DNA from: Megaleporinus macrocephalus
Lineage: Eukaryota > Chordata > Actinopteri > Characiformes > Anostomidae
DNA: 64,000 nt
Direction: 5' to 3'
Assembly: GCA_021613375.1 (NCBI GenBank)
Contig: CM038719.1
Coordinates: 38,164,620 to 38,228,619, forward strand
Position 1 is the first letter of the stretch, and every line of letters begins with the position of its first letter. Both the position numbers and the translations under genes were made by a program. The notes beneath the pieces were generated by a model. It was not told where the DNA came from. It saw nothing but the letters and a program-made list of their open reading frames with translations, and searched no databases. This document shows, in pieces, positions 22,684-34,455 of the stretch.

Positions 22684-22735
22684 GAGAGAGAGAGAGAGAG
22701 AGTGAGAGAGAGAGTGAGAGAGAGAGTGAGAGAGA
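22684..22735. repeat. (GA)n microsatellite with GTGA interruptions
   Basis: GA dinucleotides are interrupted by regularly placed GTGA, about every 14 bp. Confidence 0.95.
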
Positions 22736-23232
22736 AGGAGAAAGAGATTATCCATCATCATTTTATCAGTTCCAAGGGAAGCTTGCGCGTATTTCAAGTA
22801 GGGGCATCACAAATTAAAAGCCACTTCAGCTTCCTGCGAGAGATGGTGGCTCAGCACAAACGCTATCACGCGCCCTGCCTTCAGGTGAGCGCGCTGGAAG
22901 TCACCCATTTGCGGTGGCGGCGGCAAAAAGAATCTTTTTTGATTTTTTTTTAGAGAGCAGGTACATGAGATAAGAGTTCCAGCGCGCTGTGTATTCCCTC
23001 TTCTACTTCCGCAAACATAATTGCTCTGGATCGAGCTTAGAATCTGTGCCTTCTACAGAACTTCTCCACTTTTCTCAATGAAACACAAGCGGGACCGGAT
23101 AAAGTTACACATGCTCTTCCTCCTGCAGCCGATTGCTGCAACTTGGAGGAATCCACAAAGCGTTGTCAAGTGCTGTCAAGCTGATTCCAGCTCCCAGTGA
23201 GCTTCTAGTGTTTCTCCAATCTATCCTTCCCT
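22736..23232. other. Unique sequence
   Basis: Single-copy appearance. The start of the frame at 22702 is made of GA repeats and is not a gene. Nothing else was identified. Confidence 0.4.
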
Positions 23233-23453
23233 CTGTTTATGGCTTTCAGTATTTGGTGACATCGTTTTGACATGCGAATGGTTCTTTCAATGTTTATAGT
23301 TAAATGTATATAGATCTATGAACCTGTAAACCAGGGTTCACTAATTGCTGATGGTATAAGATGCTGATACTAGACTACTTCAGTAAACAGGATACACCAC
23401 TGAATCAGAACACACGTTACAAATGATGATGGTCCAGACCGGCCTGAGGAAAT
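23233..23453 (+). repeat. Left copy of a duplication flanking the 25-bp array
   Basis: Contains GACATGCGAATGGTTCTTTC, AACCTGTAAACCAGGG and GATGCTGATACTAGACTACT. The same order recurs at 24163-24345, and partly at 24355-24425. The 25-bp array lies between the copies. Confidence 0.85.
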
Positions 23454-24150
23454 TCCCTATAGCCTATAACCTCCCTATTCTATATTCCCTATAACCTCCC
23501 TATTCTATATTCCCTATAACCTCCCTATTCTATATTCCCTATAACCTCCCTGTTCTATATTCCTTATAACCTCCCTATTCTATATTCCCTATAACCTCCC
23601 TATTCTATATTCCCTATAACCTCCCTATTCTATATTCCCTATAACCTCCCTATTCTATATTCCCTATAACCTCCCTGTTCTATATTCCCTATAACCTCCC
23701 TATTCTGTATTCCTATAACCTCCCTATTCTATATTCCCTATAACCTCCCTATTTTATATTCCCTATAACCTCCCTATTCTGTATTCCCTATAATCTCCCT
23801 ATTCTATATTCCCTATAACCTCCCTATTCTATATTCCCTATAACCTCCCTGTTCTATATTCCCTATAACCTCCCTATTCTGTATTCCTATAACCTCCCTA
23901 TTCTATATTCCCTATAACCTCCCTATTTTATATTCCCTATAACCTCCCTATTCTGTATTCCCTATAATCTCCCTATTCTATATTCCCTATAACCTCCCTG
24001 TTCTATATTCCCTATAACCTCCCTATTCTATATTCCCTTTAACCTCCCTATTCTATATTCCCTTTAACCTCCCTATTCTATATTCCCTATACCCTCCCCA
24101 TTCTATATTCCCTATAACCTCCCTATTCTATATTCCCTATAACCTCCCTA
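23454..24150 (+). repeat. 25-bp minisatellite
   Basis: About 28 units of TCCCTATAACCTCCCTATTC plus TATAT. The landmark TCCCTATAAC at 23486 and 23511 gives the period. Variants (CTGTTC, CTGTATTCC, ATTTTATATT, ATAATC) recur in the same order around 23670-23810 and 23850-23980, so multi-unit blocks were copied. The minus strand carries GGGAGG and AGGG runs in every unit. Confidence 0.96.
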
Positions 24151-24162
24151 TTATACTTAAAT

Positions 24163-24425
24163 AAATGTGACATGCAAATGGTTCTTTAAGTGTTTATAGT
24201 TCAATGTATATAGACCTATGAACCTGTAAACGAAGGGTCACTAATCGCTGATGGTATAAGATGCTGATACTAGACTACTTCAGTAAACAGGATACACCAC
24301 TGAATCAGAACACAAGTCCTGAGGAAATTCTCTATAACCTATAACCTATAATTAAATACATGCAACATGCGAATGGTTCTTTCTGTGTTTATAGTTAAAT
24401 GTATATAGACCTATGAACCTGTAAA
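24163..24425 (+). repeat. Right copies of the flanking duplication
   Basis: A near-complete second copy (24163-24345) is followed by a partial third copy that starts at about 24355 and ends at the hAT-like terminus at 24426. Confidence 0.8.
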
Positions 24426-24520
24426 CCAGTGGTCACTAATAGGCAGACCAGGCGGACCCACATGTTATCCAATGCGGAACCAAACTGATAAACTATTGAT
24501 TGGACCAATAGAAACTCTCC
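24426..24520 (+). mobile_element. hAT-like element terminus fragment
   Basis: CAGTGGTCACTAATAGGCAG followed by ATCCAATGCGGAACCAAAC and TGATAAACTATTGA matches the element start at 34456. CAGNGGT-type termini are usual for hAT transposons. No transposase sequence is present. Confidence 0.55.
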
Positions 24521-25690
24521 AAAACCCCTTTTCCATATTAAGCATCATGGTGCCATATGGAAGTGTAAGATGTCCTACTGGCTTGAACACTATTGTAGAT
24601 GTTAGAGATATTCATTATAGCATAGTGTATATCTCTACTGTGAAATATCTCTACTGTGAAATTGCAGTAGCAGGAGTCGATCCAATAAAAGTATTAGTGT
24701 GCATAATAAAAATAATATTAATACTAGTCTGGACATGTAGCAGTGTGTAGAACTAAACACAGGTCAGACAGCAGGAGCATCCCAGCAATAAGAAGACTCA
24801 CTGTAGAGTCTTATTGCAGGGGGGGTGTACAGATTTCCCAGAGCACTCACTATTTAGAGTTGAAGCATTTGTATCTTTTATTGGCGACTTGTATTAAAAT
24901 ATGAATCAGCTTGTTTGCCGCACACAAGCGAAGCCTCTTTGCACGAGTCTTGGCGTGCTAGTTCAGCTCGTTTAGAGAGTGATTGGTGGCAGAGGGATCG
25001 GCTTTCCACCAGCTCTCTCTCTCTCTCCCAGAGACCCTGGGGCGAGCGGGATAAGCTCCAGCTCGGCCGTTTATCCAGTTTGGAGCCTCTGTTTGGTTTC
25101 CCCTTGACACCGTGAGCGCCTCTCTTCCCTCCAAAAAAAAAAAAAATATAAAAAAATGCCTCGCCCCGGCCACCCAGAGGCAGGTGGCACCAAACGCTCG
25201 CCATATGGCGGCCGCTGAAAGCACGGAGATGAGGAATTAGACCTAACCGGCCAGAGATGGAGATCAATGATGGCCACTTATCGCTTCAGGACATGGGGGT
25301 GTTTGTTATTTATCTAACAAAGAGCGCCTGCAATTTTTTGGGCCCGAACAACAGGAAGGAGGAAAAGTGCTCTCTCTCTCGCCTCGGCCCCCCCGCCTGG
25401 CTCTGCATCCCCCTTTTGTCGGGAAAAGAAAAGAGGGAGCGTAAAGATCGGTGGAGAGCGGGCTTTCTTCCCGTGAATAGTTTTCCATTTCTCTGACCGC
25501 GACGCAGCCGGCTAGCGGCGGGCAGCTCGAAGCTTTTGAAAGAAGCTCGCTGTTAGCCTCAGCCATGTCCACAGAGAGGGATGAGGGACTGGCGGGGAGG
25601 CGAGGGAGGGCTGCGGTGATGCACGAGGATGTCTGTGACGTTAGGGGTGTAAAATGTTATGATCAATCAGTGAAAATTGGAAAATTGAAA
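24521..25690. other. Unique island, CpG-richer at 24940-25620
   Basis: Single-copy DNA with a short CT tract at 25017-25028 and an A-run at 25133-25146. CpG density rises between 24940 and 25620, with motifs such as TGTTTGTTATTTATC and CATATGGCGGCC. Overlapping frames of up to 129 codons have no domain. It is a candidate regulatory island. Confidence 0.4.
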
Positions 25691-25691
25691 A

Positions 25692-27620
25692 GAAGCGTGT
25701 CATTGGCACAACCCAATGAAAATACTTAATGTAGTAACAAGCAGTTGAACTAGTTTTACTTCACTCTTTCATCCAAATTCAAAACTCAAGTACTCCAAAT
25801 TACTTCGACTGAATAAATAGTTTATTTAAACTCAATTACTTTTTACTATATTGAGTATTTTTTAGCTTGTACCAATGAAGCACTTTCTACAGTGTACACT
25901 CTGTTGGTATTAAAATTACCCTTTGGTAACATTTGGTACTGAACTGAAGGTGTCTATACACCCTAAAAAATACTCCATGTGGTATTAAGCAACTAAACTA
26001 GGTTTGTTCAACCTAAAAATTCATTTTTAAATTCAAAAAGTCATTTTTTAGTTGAGTGAAATGAATTTAATTGCTTGTTACCACATGACATATGTTTTTA
26101 GGTTGTATCAACAGTGTAGGCCATAAAATACTTTAATACAACTAGAACATTTAGTACTGGACCAAAGGGTTGGTTACTTTGTGCTATGAAAATAATGACC
26201 TATCACTGAAAAAAGTGCTTCATTGATACAAGCCAAACAAACTGCTTTAAATTGCAATTGACCAAATTTTATTCAATCTAAGAATTGACTTTGATTCATT
26301 AATTTAAACCACATTTTTAGGTTAAATAAAACTATTTGCTAGGTTTTGCTTAGGTTGCACTAATCAAGCACTTTTTACCAAGTGGTTTGAATTGAAATCA
26401 AGGCCTTTCTTAAAAATGAACCTGCTAAGATTGTAAAAGCTTTGTGTATCATTGTTGGCTTGGTTGGTAATACTGTGCAGTCATGTACAGATGTTTGGGG
26501 GCTATCTATCCTGGGGTTGAATTATTTCAACCATTTATGTATTCACTGTATATATTACACTGTAAAAAGTGTAAAATATTTTATGTGGTAACAAGCAAAA
26601 CTAGTTTTGCTCAACTTACAGATTTAGTTTTAATGAACAATTGATTCAACCGAAGTAAGTTTTTGAGTTGAGTAAAACTACTTCAGTTGCTTGTTACTAC
26701 ATAAAGTATTTTTTTATATCAATGTTGTATCAACATTGTAGGCCCTGAAATACATTTATACAACTAGAACATTAGGTACTGGACTGAAGATATTGGTACT
26801 TTGTGCTCTGAAAAACAAGCATGGTAACAAGAATATTACCCAATTTTATTCAATATAAAAACTAACTTTGATTCATTTATTTAAACCATGAGTTTAGGTT
26901 AAATTAAACTCAACTGCTTGTTACCACATGAAGTTATTTTTTAGCTTGTACCAACAAAGTACTTTTACAGGCTGTTTTTTTTTCAGAGCACATAGTACCC
27001 AAACCTTTGGTCCAGTACTAAATGTATTGAGCTGTATTTATGTATTCAACTGTAGATACAACCTAAAACAATGCTTCATTTAGTAACAAGAAATCCTACT
27101 AGCTTTCCTCAACTTAAAAAATTACTTTGATCATTTTTTTTTCATAGCATATAGTACTCAAACCTTCGGTCTAGTACCAAATGAGTATTTTAATATTTTA
27201 ATACCAACAGAGTGTACAGGCTTCATTGATACAACCTAATGAATTACTTTTATGTGGTAACAAGCGATTGAACTAGTTGAACTCAACTGAAAAAATGACT
27301 TTAATTAAAAGATTTGGTTGAATTTGGTTGAAAGTAGTACAATTACTTGTACCAACAAAAAACTTTTTAAAGTTTAATATAAATATAAATAATATAAGGT
27401 TTGATTCATTAACATAAACTTTTTATTTAGGATGATTAAAACTCAACTGCTTGTTACCACATGAAGTCATTTAAACACAAAACACTTTTTGAAGTTTAAT
27501 ATAAATACTGACTTTGATTCAATAACATAAACCTCATTTTTAGGCTAAATAAAACTAGTTCAATTGCTTGTAACCATGTGAAGTCAGCAATTTTTGGGTT
27601 GGACCAATAAAGACCCTTCT
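25692..27620. mobile_element. Cluster of MITE-A copies
   Basis: At least six diverged copies of a roughly 200-bp palindromic element occur here. The left landmarks are GTGCTTCATTGGTACAACC and TGTGGTAACAAGCAATTGAA. The right landmarks are their reverse complements: TTGCTTGTTACCACATGAAG, GGTTGTACCAATGAAGCAC and TTTTTACAGTGTA. The best copies are about 25692-25898, 26210-26395, 26560-26745 and 27220-27375. Between them recurs a second motif, TACAACTAGAACATTTAGTA with CTGGACCAAAGG, so the cluster grew partly by duplicating a composite unit. No transposase is present. Confidence 0.8.
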
Positions 27621-29014
27621 TTAGAGATTCCCAGCTTGCTTAGGTGACATTCTTTGCAGATCTAAATGAAACGACTGAATTAAAGTTCAAAATTGTGACT
27701 GTGCTCACTACACACTGAATCATTTCCTGAGGAATCGTGATCAAATCACTGGTAGGCTGGAGCTTTTACGCCCCTGACAGAGTATAAGAAAGAGCCACCG
27801 AGGGTTAGAGCTTTCTTCTGGAGGAAATCAAATCAGGCCAGTTTATTGGGAGCATAGCTCCAGAGAACGGGGGGGCTTACAAATAGCAGCCGGCGGGTGT
27901 GGGGAGCGCACAAAGGAACCGGCCTGAAACCCACCACTACCGGCTCGGAGATGTATGTGCTGGAGAGCGCAAGTGAGTACGTGTATGATGGATGGTGTTC
28001 AGTTATGCGCCTTCACAAGATCTAAAACGCATTTGGCCCGCGCACAACACGACACCCCCCTGTTGTCAAACTGTTGTGGCCGCGATAGCTCTTAGCGGCT
28101 AACTGTGGCTCAGCCTATCTGTTACCAAAGAACGCTGTATGATTTATGTCTACGACACTTTGTTGGTATTTATATGGGCTCCATCTATCCTGATATAACC
28201 GGGGCCTGAGCGCGGTGCATATCTATAGCAATGCATCAAAACCCTAAAGAGGGTGAACTATCACGTACGGCGGCCCACCAGCAACACGCTATGGGCAATT
28301 TTTTTAAGGGGGCATCCCATAAAGCCCAATTGTAATATAATAAGAACTGCAGAACCAAAAAACAATCGAATATGATTCAATACATTTCCAGCTTGGAGGG
28401 CCCCTTGGCAGCTAGAGGGCCTCAAGCATCTGCTTGTACCACATCCATCCACACACAGTATACGGTTAAAGGAGAAAGACGACAACGATGATGGAAATGA
28501 GTGATGTGAGGCGCCGGCGTCTCTGAGTTTGAGAGACAGGTGGATGGGTAGGAATCCGCACGTTGCCATAATGACCTTGTAAATGATTCGAGTCTGTCAC
28601 AGCAACCGCACACGTCTGGGGTGCAAATGTCTGCTAATGTACATGCGCATGCAAAGAAAAAAAAAAGAATAAAAAAATAGAAACGACCGGAGCGGTCACA
28701 TTCCTGGATGGGAAAAAAAAATGATGGAAAACTTCGGAATGCTGCATTTGACACATAGACTCTCCCAGTAACTCGGAAACGATTCAACCAGAGTATCTAC
28801 TCCATTTAGACAACTGACAGCGCTGGCATACGCTCCACTGACCGCCGCTGCTTTTACACATCCGACTGTCCGCATACGTACTAAACAGCCAGCTGAAGAG
28901 CCGCGCACCTGCCGCAAGGATGAAAAGCTATACTTGAATGCACATTGATGTAAACAAATGATGCAACCCGTCCGGGTTTCATTCAAAGAGCTTCAGCAGT
29001 GCAAGCAAAGAAAA
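27621..29014. other. Unique island, GC-richer at 27850-28280 and 28780-28980
   Basis: Apparently single-copy DNA with CpG sites. It includes GGTAGGCTGGAGCTTTTACG at 27751, which is echoed at 31477. No exon or RNA gene was recognised. Minus-strand frames of up to 121 codons (28422-28787) lack domains and are rich in Cys, Phe and Ser, as expected of random sequence. Confidence 0.4.
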
Positions 29015-29165
29015 CATGACTTCATATAGTAGCAAGCAATTAAACTAGAAACTCAATGGAAAGCATCGTTTATTCAAATTACATTTTAGGTTGAATAAAA
29101 CCAGTTCAATTGCTTGTTACCACATTAATTATTTTTTATTCGGGTTGTACCAATGAAGCACTTTA

Positions 29166-29168
<3 letters not shown>
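29015..29168 (+). mobile_element. MITE-A copy ending in (AT)n
   Basis: The left and right landmarks (GTAGCAAGCAATTAAACTAG; TTGCTTGTTACCACATTAA; GTTGTACCAATGAAGCACTT) are present. The terminal ACAGTGTA is replaced by the AT tract that follows. Confidence 0.75.

Positions 29169-29169
<1 letters not shown>

Positions 29170-29231
<62 letters not shown>
29170..29231. repeat. (AT)n microsatellite at a MITE-A end
   Basis: A pure AT run of about 62 bp that directly abuts the truncated element. Confidence 0.97.
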
Positions 29232-29235
<4 letters not shown>

Positions 29236-29424
29236 TGAAGCTTAGATTCACAAATGCACGTCCTTTTTTTCTTTAATATTGATAATGTTTAATATTTAAT
29301 ATGCTGTGTACAGTTGTATGTAACAGTATGTTGACCTCTGGACACCCATTGACACAAAACAAAACCATAATAATATTAATCAAATATTAATAATAATAAA
29401 TAAATAAAAATACTGTATATGTAC

Positions 29425-29638
29425 TGTAACTCCATTTTTGTCGATTTTGAGGTTTTTTTTTACATCATTTGAACATGACAATAGTCATTTACATTGTGTG
29501 AAAATTTCAGGTTGAATGGACCAATAGAAATGCTCCAAAATAGCTTGGTTTCATTAACTTACATTGAAAGTAAAGAATGTTTTTGGACTGTAAAGTTGTA
29601 ATTTGAGGACTTGTTTTTCGATGGACTGCGATGAGTTT
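29425..29638 (+). mobile_element. MITE-B copy
   Basis: Internal landmarks GACCAATAGAAATGCTCCAA and AAAATAGCTTGGTTTCATTA are followed by a decayed right terminus, ATGGACTGCGATGAG, at 29621-29635. The left terminus is not recognisable. Confidence 0.7.
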
Positions 29639-29682
29639 TTTTCTACAATCAGGGTTTTCCTAAAATGTAATTTAAAAAAACA

Positions 29683-29684
<2 letters not shown>

Positions 29685-29762
<78 letters not shown>
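29685..29762. repeat. (AT)n microsatellite
   Basis: A pure AT tract of about 78 bp. The same flanking sequence near 29960-30030 lacks the AT tract, so it expanded after the local duplication. Confidence 0.97.
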
Positions 29763-29764
<2 letters not shown>

Positions 29765-31385
29765 TGGTTTTGCTTACAGAATCACAATACATTGAATCAT
29801 AACCCCAGTATTGATACATGAAGTCATTGATGTGTAAGTTGTACCACTGAAGCACTTCTTACACTATAAAAAGAGTTTTATCAATACAACCTCAAGAAGT
29901 ACTTGATGTGGTAACTATTAAACTAGAAAAAAAAATCACACTACATGCATGTCCTGATAATTTTTTTCTACAATTACAGTTGTCTTAAAATTAGATTTTA
30001 AAATAATCACAACATATCACTGTTCTTACAGAATATATTGAATCATAACCCCAATATTGATACATGAAGTCATTGTTGTATACGTTGTACCACTGAAGCA
30101 CTTTTTATAGTGTGTGTTTATGTTTTATAGGTTATAGCATCTTATTGGCTTGTTATTGAAGCATCAGTGTGAATTGGAGGTGTAAGAAAACATCAATAGA
30201 CTTGAGTATCGCAATCTTATTTTGTAATACCATACAGATTTTCTGAAACACAGTATTTTCAATTAATAGTTTACATCTAAAGATTTGTCCTTTAGCCTCT
30301 TTAGCATTAACCAGCTTACACAGCAAGAAGCGCCTCATCTGTATAACTTTAAAAATTATTTAACTATTAAACTATTTTTACTCAACTATACTTTGAAGTT
30401 GTACCACTAAAGCACTTTTTACAGTGCACATGAAGCGATTTTTTTAGGTTGTGCCAGTGAAGCACTTTTTACAGTGTGTGTTTTTGTTTTATAGGTTATA
30501 GCATCTTATTGGCTTCTTATTGAAGCATCAATGTGAATTGGAGGTGTAAGAAAACACCAATAGACTTGAGTATCGCAATCTTATTTTGTAATACCATACA
30601 GATTTTCTGAAACACAGTTAATAGTTTCAATTAATAGTTTACATCTAAAGATTTGTCCTTTAGCCTCTTTAGCATTAAACAGCCTACACTGCAAGAAGAG
30701 CCTCATAGGTACAACCTTAAAAATTACTTAACTATTGAACTAGTTTAACTCACCTATAATTTGATTAAAAGAATCGCTCATTCAGACTAAAGTTAAACTA
30801 GTTAAATTGCTTGTTACGATAGTTTTCTTAAAATTTGATTTAAAAAATCTAACTTTATCACTTTGCTTACAGAATCGCAATACATTGAATCATAACCCCA
30901 ATATTGATACATGAAGTCATTGTTGTATACGTTGTACCAGTGAAGCACTTTTTACAGTGTGTTTTTGTTTTATAGGTTATAGCATCTTATTGGCTTCTTA
31001 TTGAAGCATCAGTGTGAATTGGAGGTGTAAGAAAACATCAACAGACTTGAGTGTTGCAATCTTATTTTGTAATACCATACAGATTTTCTGAAACACAGTT
31101 AATAGTTTCAATTAATAGTTTACATCTAAACATTTGTCCTTTAGCCTCTTTAGCATTAAACAGCCTACACTGCAAGAAGAGCCTCATCGGTACAACCTTA
31201 AAAATTACTTAACTATTAAACTAGTTTTACTCAACTATACTTTGATTAAAAGAATCACTCAATCAGACTAAAGTTAAACTAGTTAAATTGCTTGTTACCA
31301 AAGTTTTCTTAAATTTAATTAAAAAAAAATCTATATCTATATCACTTTGCTTACATATATATGATATATTAAATTACAACCCCTG
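29763..31385 (+). repeat. Compound local duplication of nested element fragments
   Basis: A block containing TATAGGTTATAGCATCTTAT, GGAGGTGTAAGAAAACATCA and AATCTTATTTTGTAATACCA occurs three times. The TTTTATAG landmark is at 30123, 30487 and 30968, giving spacings of 364 and 481 bp. Interleaved are MITE-A pieces and the fragment CATTGAATCATAACCCCAAT, which resembles a hAT-like element end. The structure is one nest of elements copied twice. Confidence 0.8.
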
Positions 31386-31695
31386 CTGCATGATACATAT
31401 CATGTTGCCAGGTTCGTGCCAATACACAAATCGAGCGTGACTTTGCTTCATGTAAATAATATGTAAATTAGGTGCCGGTAGGCTGGAGCTTGATTTCACG
31501 CCCTGACACTAATTTATCATTTGCATTCAAATCTCTGCTTGTTTCCTCGTCAAATGAGAATTCCATTAAAATAAACACAGAGTAGTTTGTTTGTCATTAA
31601 AGATGGTGAATTTTTGAATGAATAAGAGTTTAAAGACATTTTCACAATATACCATGTATCATCATTAGGACTTCGGTTCAAAGCCTTACCAACTG
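31386..31695. other. Unique AT-rich island with octamer-like motif
   Basis: Contains CATGTAAATAATATGTAAAT and TTATCATTTGCATTCAAATC, which includes ATTTGCAT, the classical POU octamer. It also contains GGTAGGCTGGAGCTTGATTT at 31477, shared with 27751. It is unlike the surrounding MITE sequence. A short regulatory element is possible but unproven. Confidence 0.35.
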
Positions 31696-31699
31696 AATT

Positions 31700-32135
31700 A
31701 GACTACTTGAGCACTGTAAAAAGTGCTTCACTGGTACAACCTTAGAAATCAAACTAGTTTTAAAAGTAATTTTTTGAGTTAAAACTAGTTTTGCTTATTA
31801 CCACATAAAATCATTGATTTAGGTTATACCAACAAAGCACTTTATTTACAGTGTAAAACGTTAGATATATCTTAGTCAATATCAATATACAACAATGCCT
31901 CTAGTGTAATCTAGGGTGCTAATTCATACATTATACAGTAGAAATAGCTTCACTGGTAAAGGCTAAAAAAAAATACTTCATGTGGTAACAAGTAATTGAA
32001 CTAGTTTTACTCAAAAATGACTGATTGAAAGAATCAATCATTTAAACTATATTTTTAGGTTCACTGTTTAAAAATCTAGTGCAATTTCTTGTTACCTCAT
32101 GAAGTAGTTACTACTTTTTACACTTTACATTGTTT
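31700..32135 (+). mobile_element. Two MITE-A copies
   Basis: Copies at about 31715-31850 (from AAAAGTGCTTCACTGGTACA to CAACAAAGCACTTT) and 31930-32130 (from AATAGCTTCACTGGTA to TTCTTGTTACCTCATGAAG). Both have shortened middles. Confidence 0.7.
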
Positions 32136-32139
32136 TTAG

Positions 32140-33308
32140 TAATAAATTACTTCACGTGTTTATTTAAATAGTTTTACTCAACTCAATAAATTACTTCTTC
32201 TGGTAATCAGCAAAGTAGTTATACTCATCTTGAACAATTAATGTGGTAACAAGTGACTAGTAGTTTTACTCAACTCAATAAATTACTTAATTTGGTAACA
32301 AGTAATTGAATTAGTTTTACTCAACTCAAACAATTACATTATGTGGTAATGAGCAACTGAAGTAGTTTTATTAAACTCAATAAATCAACTTAATAAATTA
32401 CTTCATGTGGTAATGAGCAATTAAAGTTGTTATACTCAACTCAATAAATTACTTTATGTGGTAACTAGCGATTGAAGTAGTTTTACTCAAATCAATAAAT
32501 TACTTAATGTGGTAACGAGCAACTGAAGTAGTTTTACTCAACTCAATGAATCAACTCGATAAATTACTTCATTTGGTAATGAGCAATTGAAGTAGTTTTA
32601 CTCAACTCAATAAATTACTTCATGTGGTAACAAGCGATTGATTTAGTTTTACTCAACTCAATAAATTACTTCATTTGGTAATGAGCAACTGAAGTAGTTT
32701 TACTCAACTCAATAAATTACTTCATTTGGTAATGAGCAACTAAAGTAGTTTTACTCAACTCAATAAATTACTTAATTTGTTAACGAACAATTGAAGTAGT
32801 TTTACTCAACTCAATAATTTACTTCATGTAATAACAAGTAACAGAGGTAGATTTATTCAACTCAAAAAATTACTTCTTGTGATAAGAAGAAATTGAAGTA
32901 GTTTAACTCAACTCAATAAATCAACTCGATAAATTATTTCATTTGGTAACGAGCAATTGAAGTAGTTTTACTCAACTCAATAAATTACTTCATGTGGTAA
33001 CAAGCAATTGAAATAGTTTTACTCAACTCAATAAATTACTTCATGTGGTAACAAGCAATTGAAGTAGTTTTACTCAACTCAATAAATTACTTCATTTTGT
33101 AACGAGCAATTGAAGTATTTTACATAACTCAATAAATTACTTAATTTGGTAACAAGCAATTGAAGTAGTTTTACTCAACTCAATAAATAAACTTAATAAA
33201 TTACTTCATGTGGTAACAAGAATTAATGTAGTTTTACTCAACTCAATAAATCAACTCAATACAAATACTTCATGTGGTAACGAGCAATTGAAGTAGTTAA
33301 ACTCAACC
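32140..33308 (+). repeat. 51-bp minisatellite derived from MITE-A
   Basis: About 22 units of AATAAATTACTTCATGTGGT plus AACAAGCAATTGAAGTAGTTTTACTCAACTC. The landmark CAATAAATT at 32608, 32659, 32710 and 32761 fixes the period at 51. Every unit is the left-centre part of MITE-A (TTCATGTGGTAACAAGCAAT through TTTTACTCAACTC). It lies directly next to intact MITE-A copies, so the origin is clear. Some units have the insertion AATCAACTCGATAAATTAC. Confidence 0.92.
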
Positions 33309-34023
33309 TACGAGTGTAGTTTGAATAAACAGTCCTGTCAATCAAAGTATTCTTTTTGAGTTGTAAGCATTTTTTTAAGAACTATTTGTATTATTAGATA
33401 TTTAAAAGAATTAAACTACAGAAACTTTCAAATAAGACTCCAAAAACTCGAGCAACACAAAAGGAAAATAACGTCCATTAGAGAGGAAGTGTTCTACCAG
33501 CCCCTGCTGCCCCAACACTGGCCCGACCCTGGGGAGCAGGTAATTACCCAGCACCTCAAAGCCTGGCATGAGCTCCAGCCCATTCATCCTCACGTTAGGT
33601 GGGAGGCGAAAAGTGCAGGCGACGTGCGGCTCTGCCACACACGCACGTCTCTGAAGGAGGCAGCGGCGTGTCCTCTCCTCCGCTGGTGTCTCCTGATTCG
33701 ATTGTTCAGTCCCGCATGCAGATGTCGCGACCCGCTGGCCCGAAGCGCTACAAAGAGCAGGACGCGCCTCCTCTGGCCTCCTAGCGCCGCTCCAATTTAC
33801 ATCTGATTTAGCTGCGTGATTGGCTCCACCTGGCCTGCGCACCCACCCGTACCCCCTCCGCAGTGGCAGATTGAGAGCGAGCGAGCGAGACTGGAGATGA
33901 TGAACATGCTCATGCGCTCTCTCTCTCTAAGCCATACATTCACGCAGGAGAAACAGATTGCAGTGCAGAAGCGCGAGCCTTAGAGGAAAGATTAACTTTC
34001 ACAATTCTGCGGTGCGTCTGGGA

Positions 34024-34025
<2 letters not shown>
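33309..34025. other. Unique island, CpG-rich at 33580-33900
   Basis: A 100-bp AT-rich lead is followed by GC-rich single-copy DNA. Overlapping frames on both strands (up to 143 codons, minus 33411-33842) have no recognisable domain and seem to follow from high GC. It is a candidate regulatory island. Confidence 0.4.

Positions 34026-34101
<76 letters not shown>
34026..34101. repeat. (AT)n then (AG)n compound microsatellite
   Basis: About 43 bp of AT passes into about 32 bp of AG, followed by an ATAGATATAG patch. Confidence 0.97.
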
Positions 34102-34105
<4 letters not shown>

Positions 34106-34455
34106 TATAGAGATATTTCTCGCTTGTGCTTTATTGAGACAAACAGAGAAATTCCACCCCGGCAGCAGATTTTGAACTTTCAGTCTTTTTTTATAAGCAC
34201 AGATTCCTTATAAGCGTTTGAAGTTGATGAAACAGCATCGTTGTGTCTTCTTCTGAAGAAAGAAAACTTTTGCACAACATTGACAGCATTTAGTTTTGTG
34301 TTTGTATGTAGTTTCTTTGATATGTTTGCATGTGAATCAAATGTAAATGTCATTTGTTGTGTAATTACTATGTAGTTATATGTATTTAATGATGTAGCAC
34401 ACAGTAATAACTTGGCTGGAAGATATATCACAACAAGTGAGTACTAAGTCTAGAC
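34102..34455. other. AT-rich sequence, nothing recognised
   Basis: No tandem structure, element terminus or coding signal was seen. Confidence 0.4.

Noticed and set aside
33411..33842. 143-codon minus-strand frame with overlapping plus-strand frames
   Set aside because: Open frames on both strands over the same GC-rich island indicate low stop density, not a gene.
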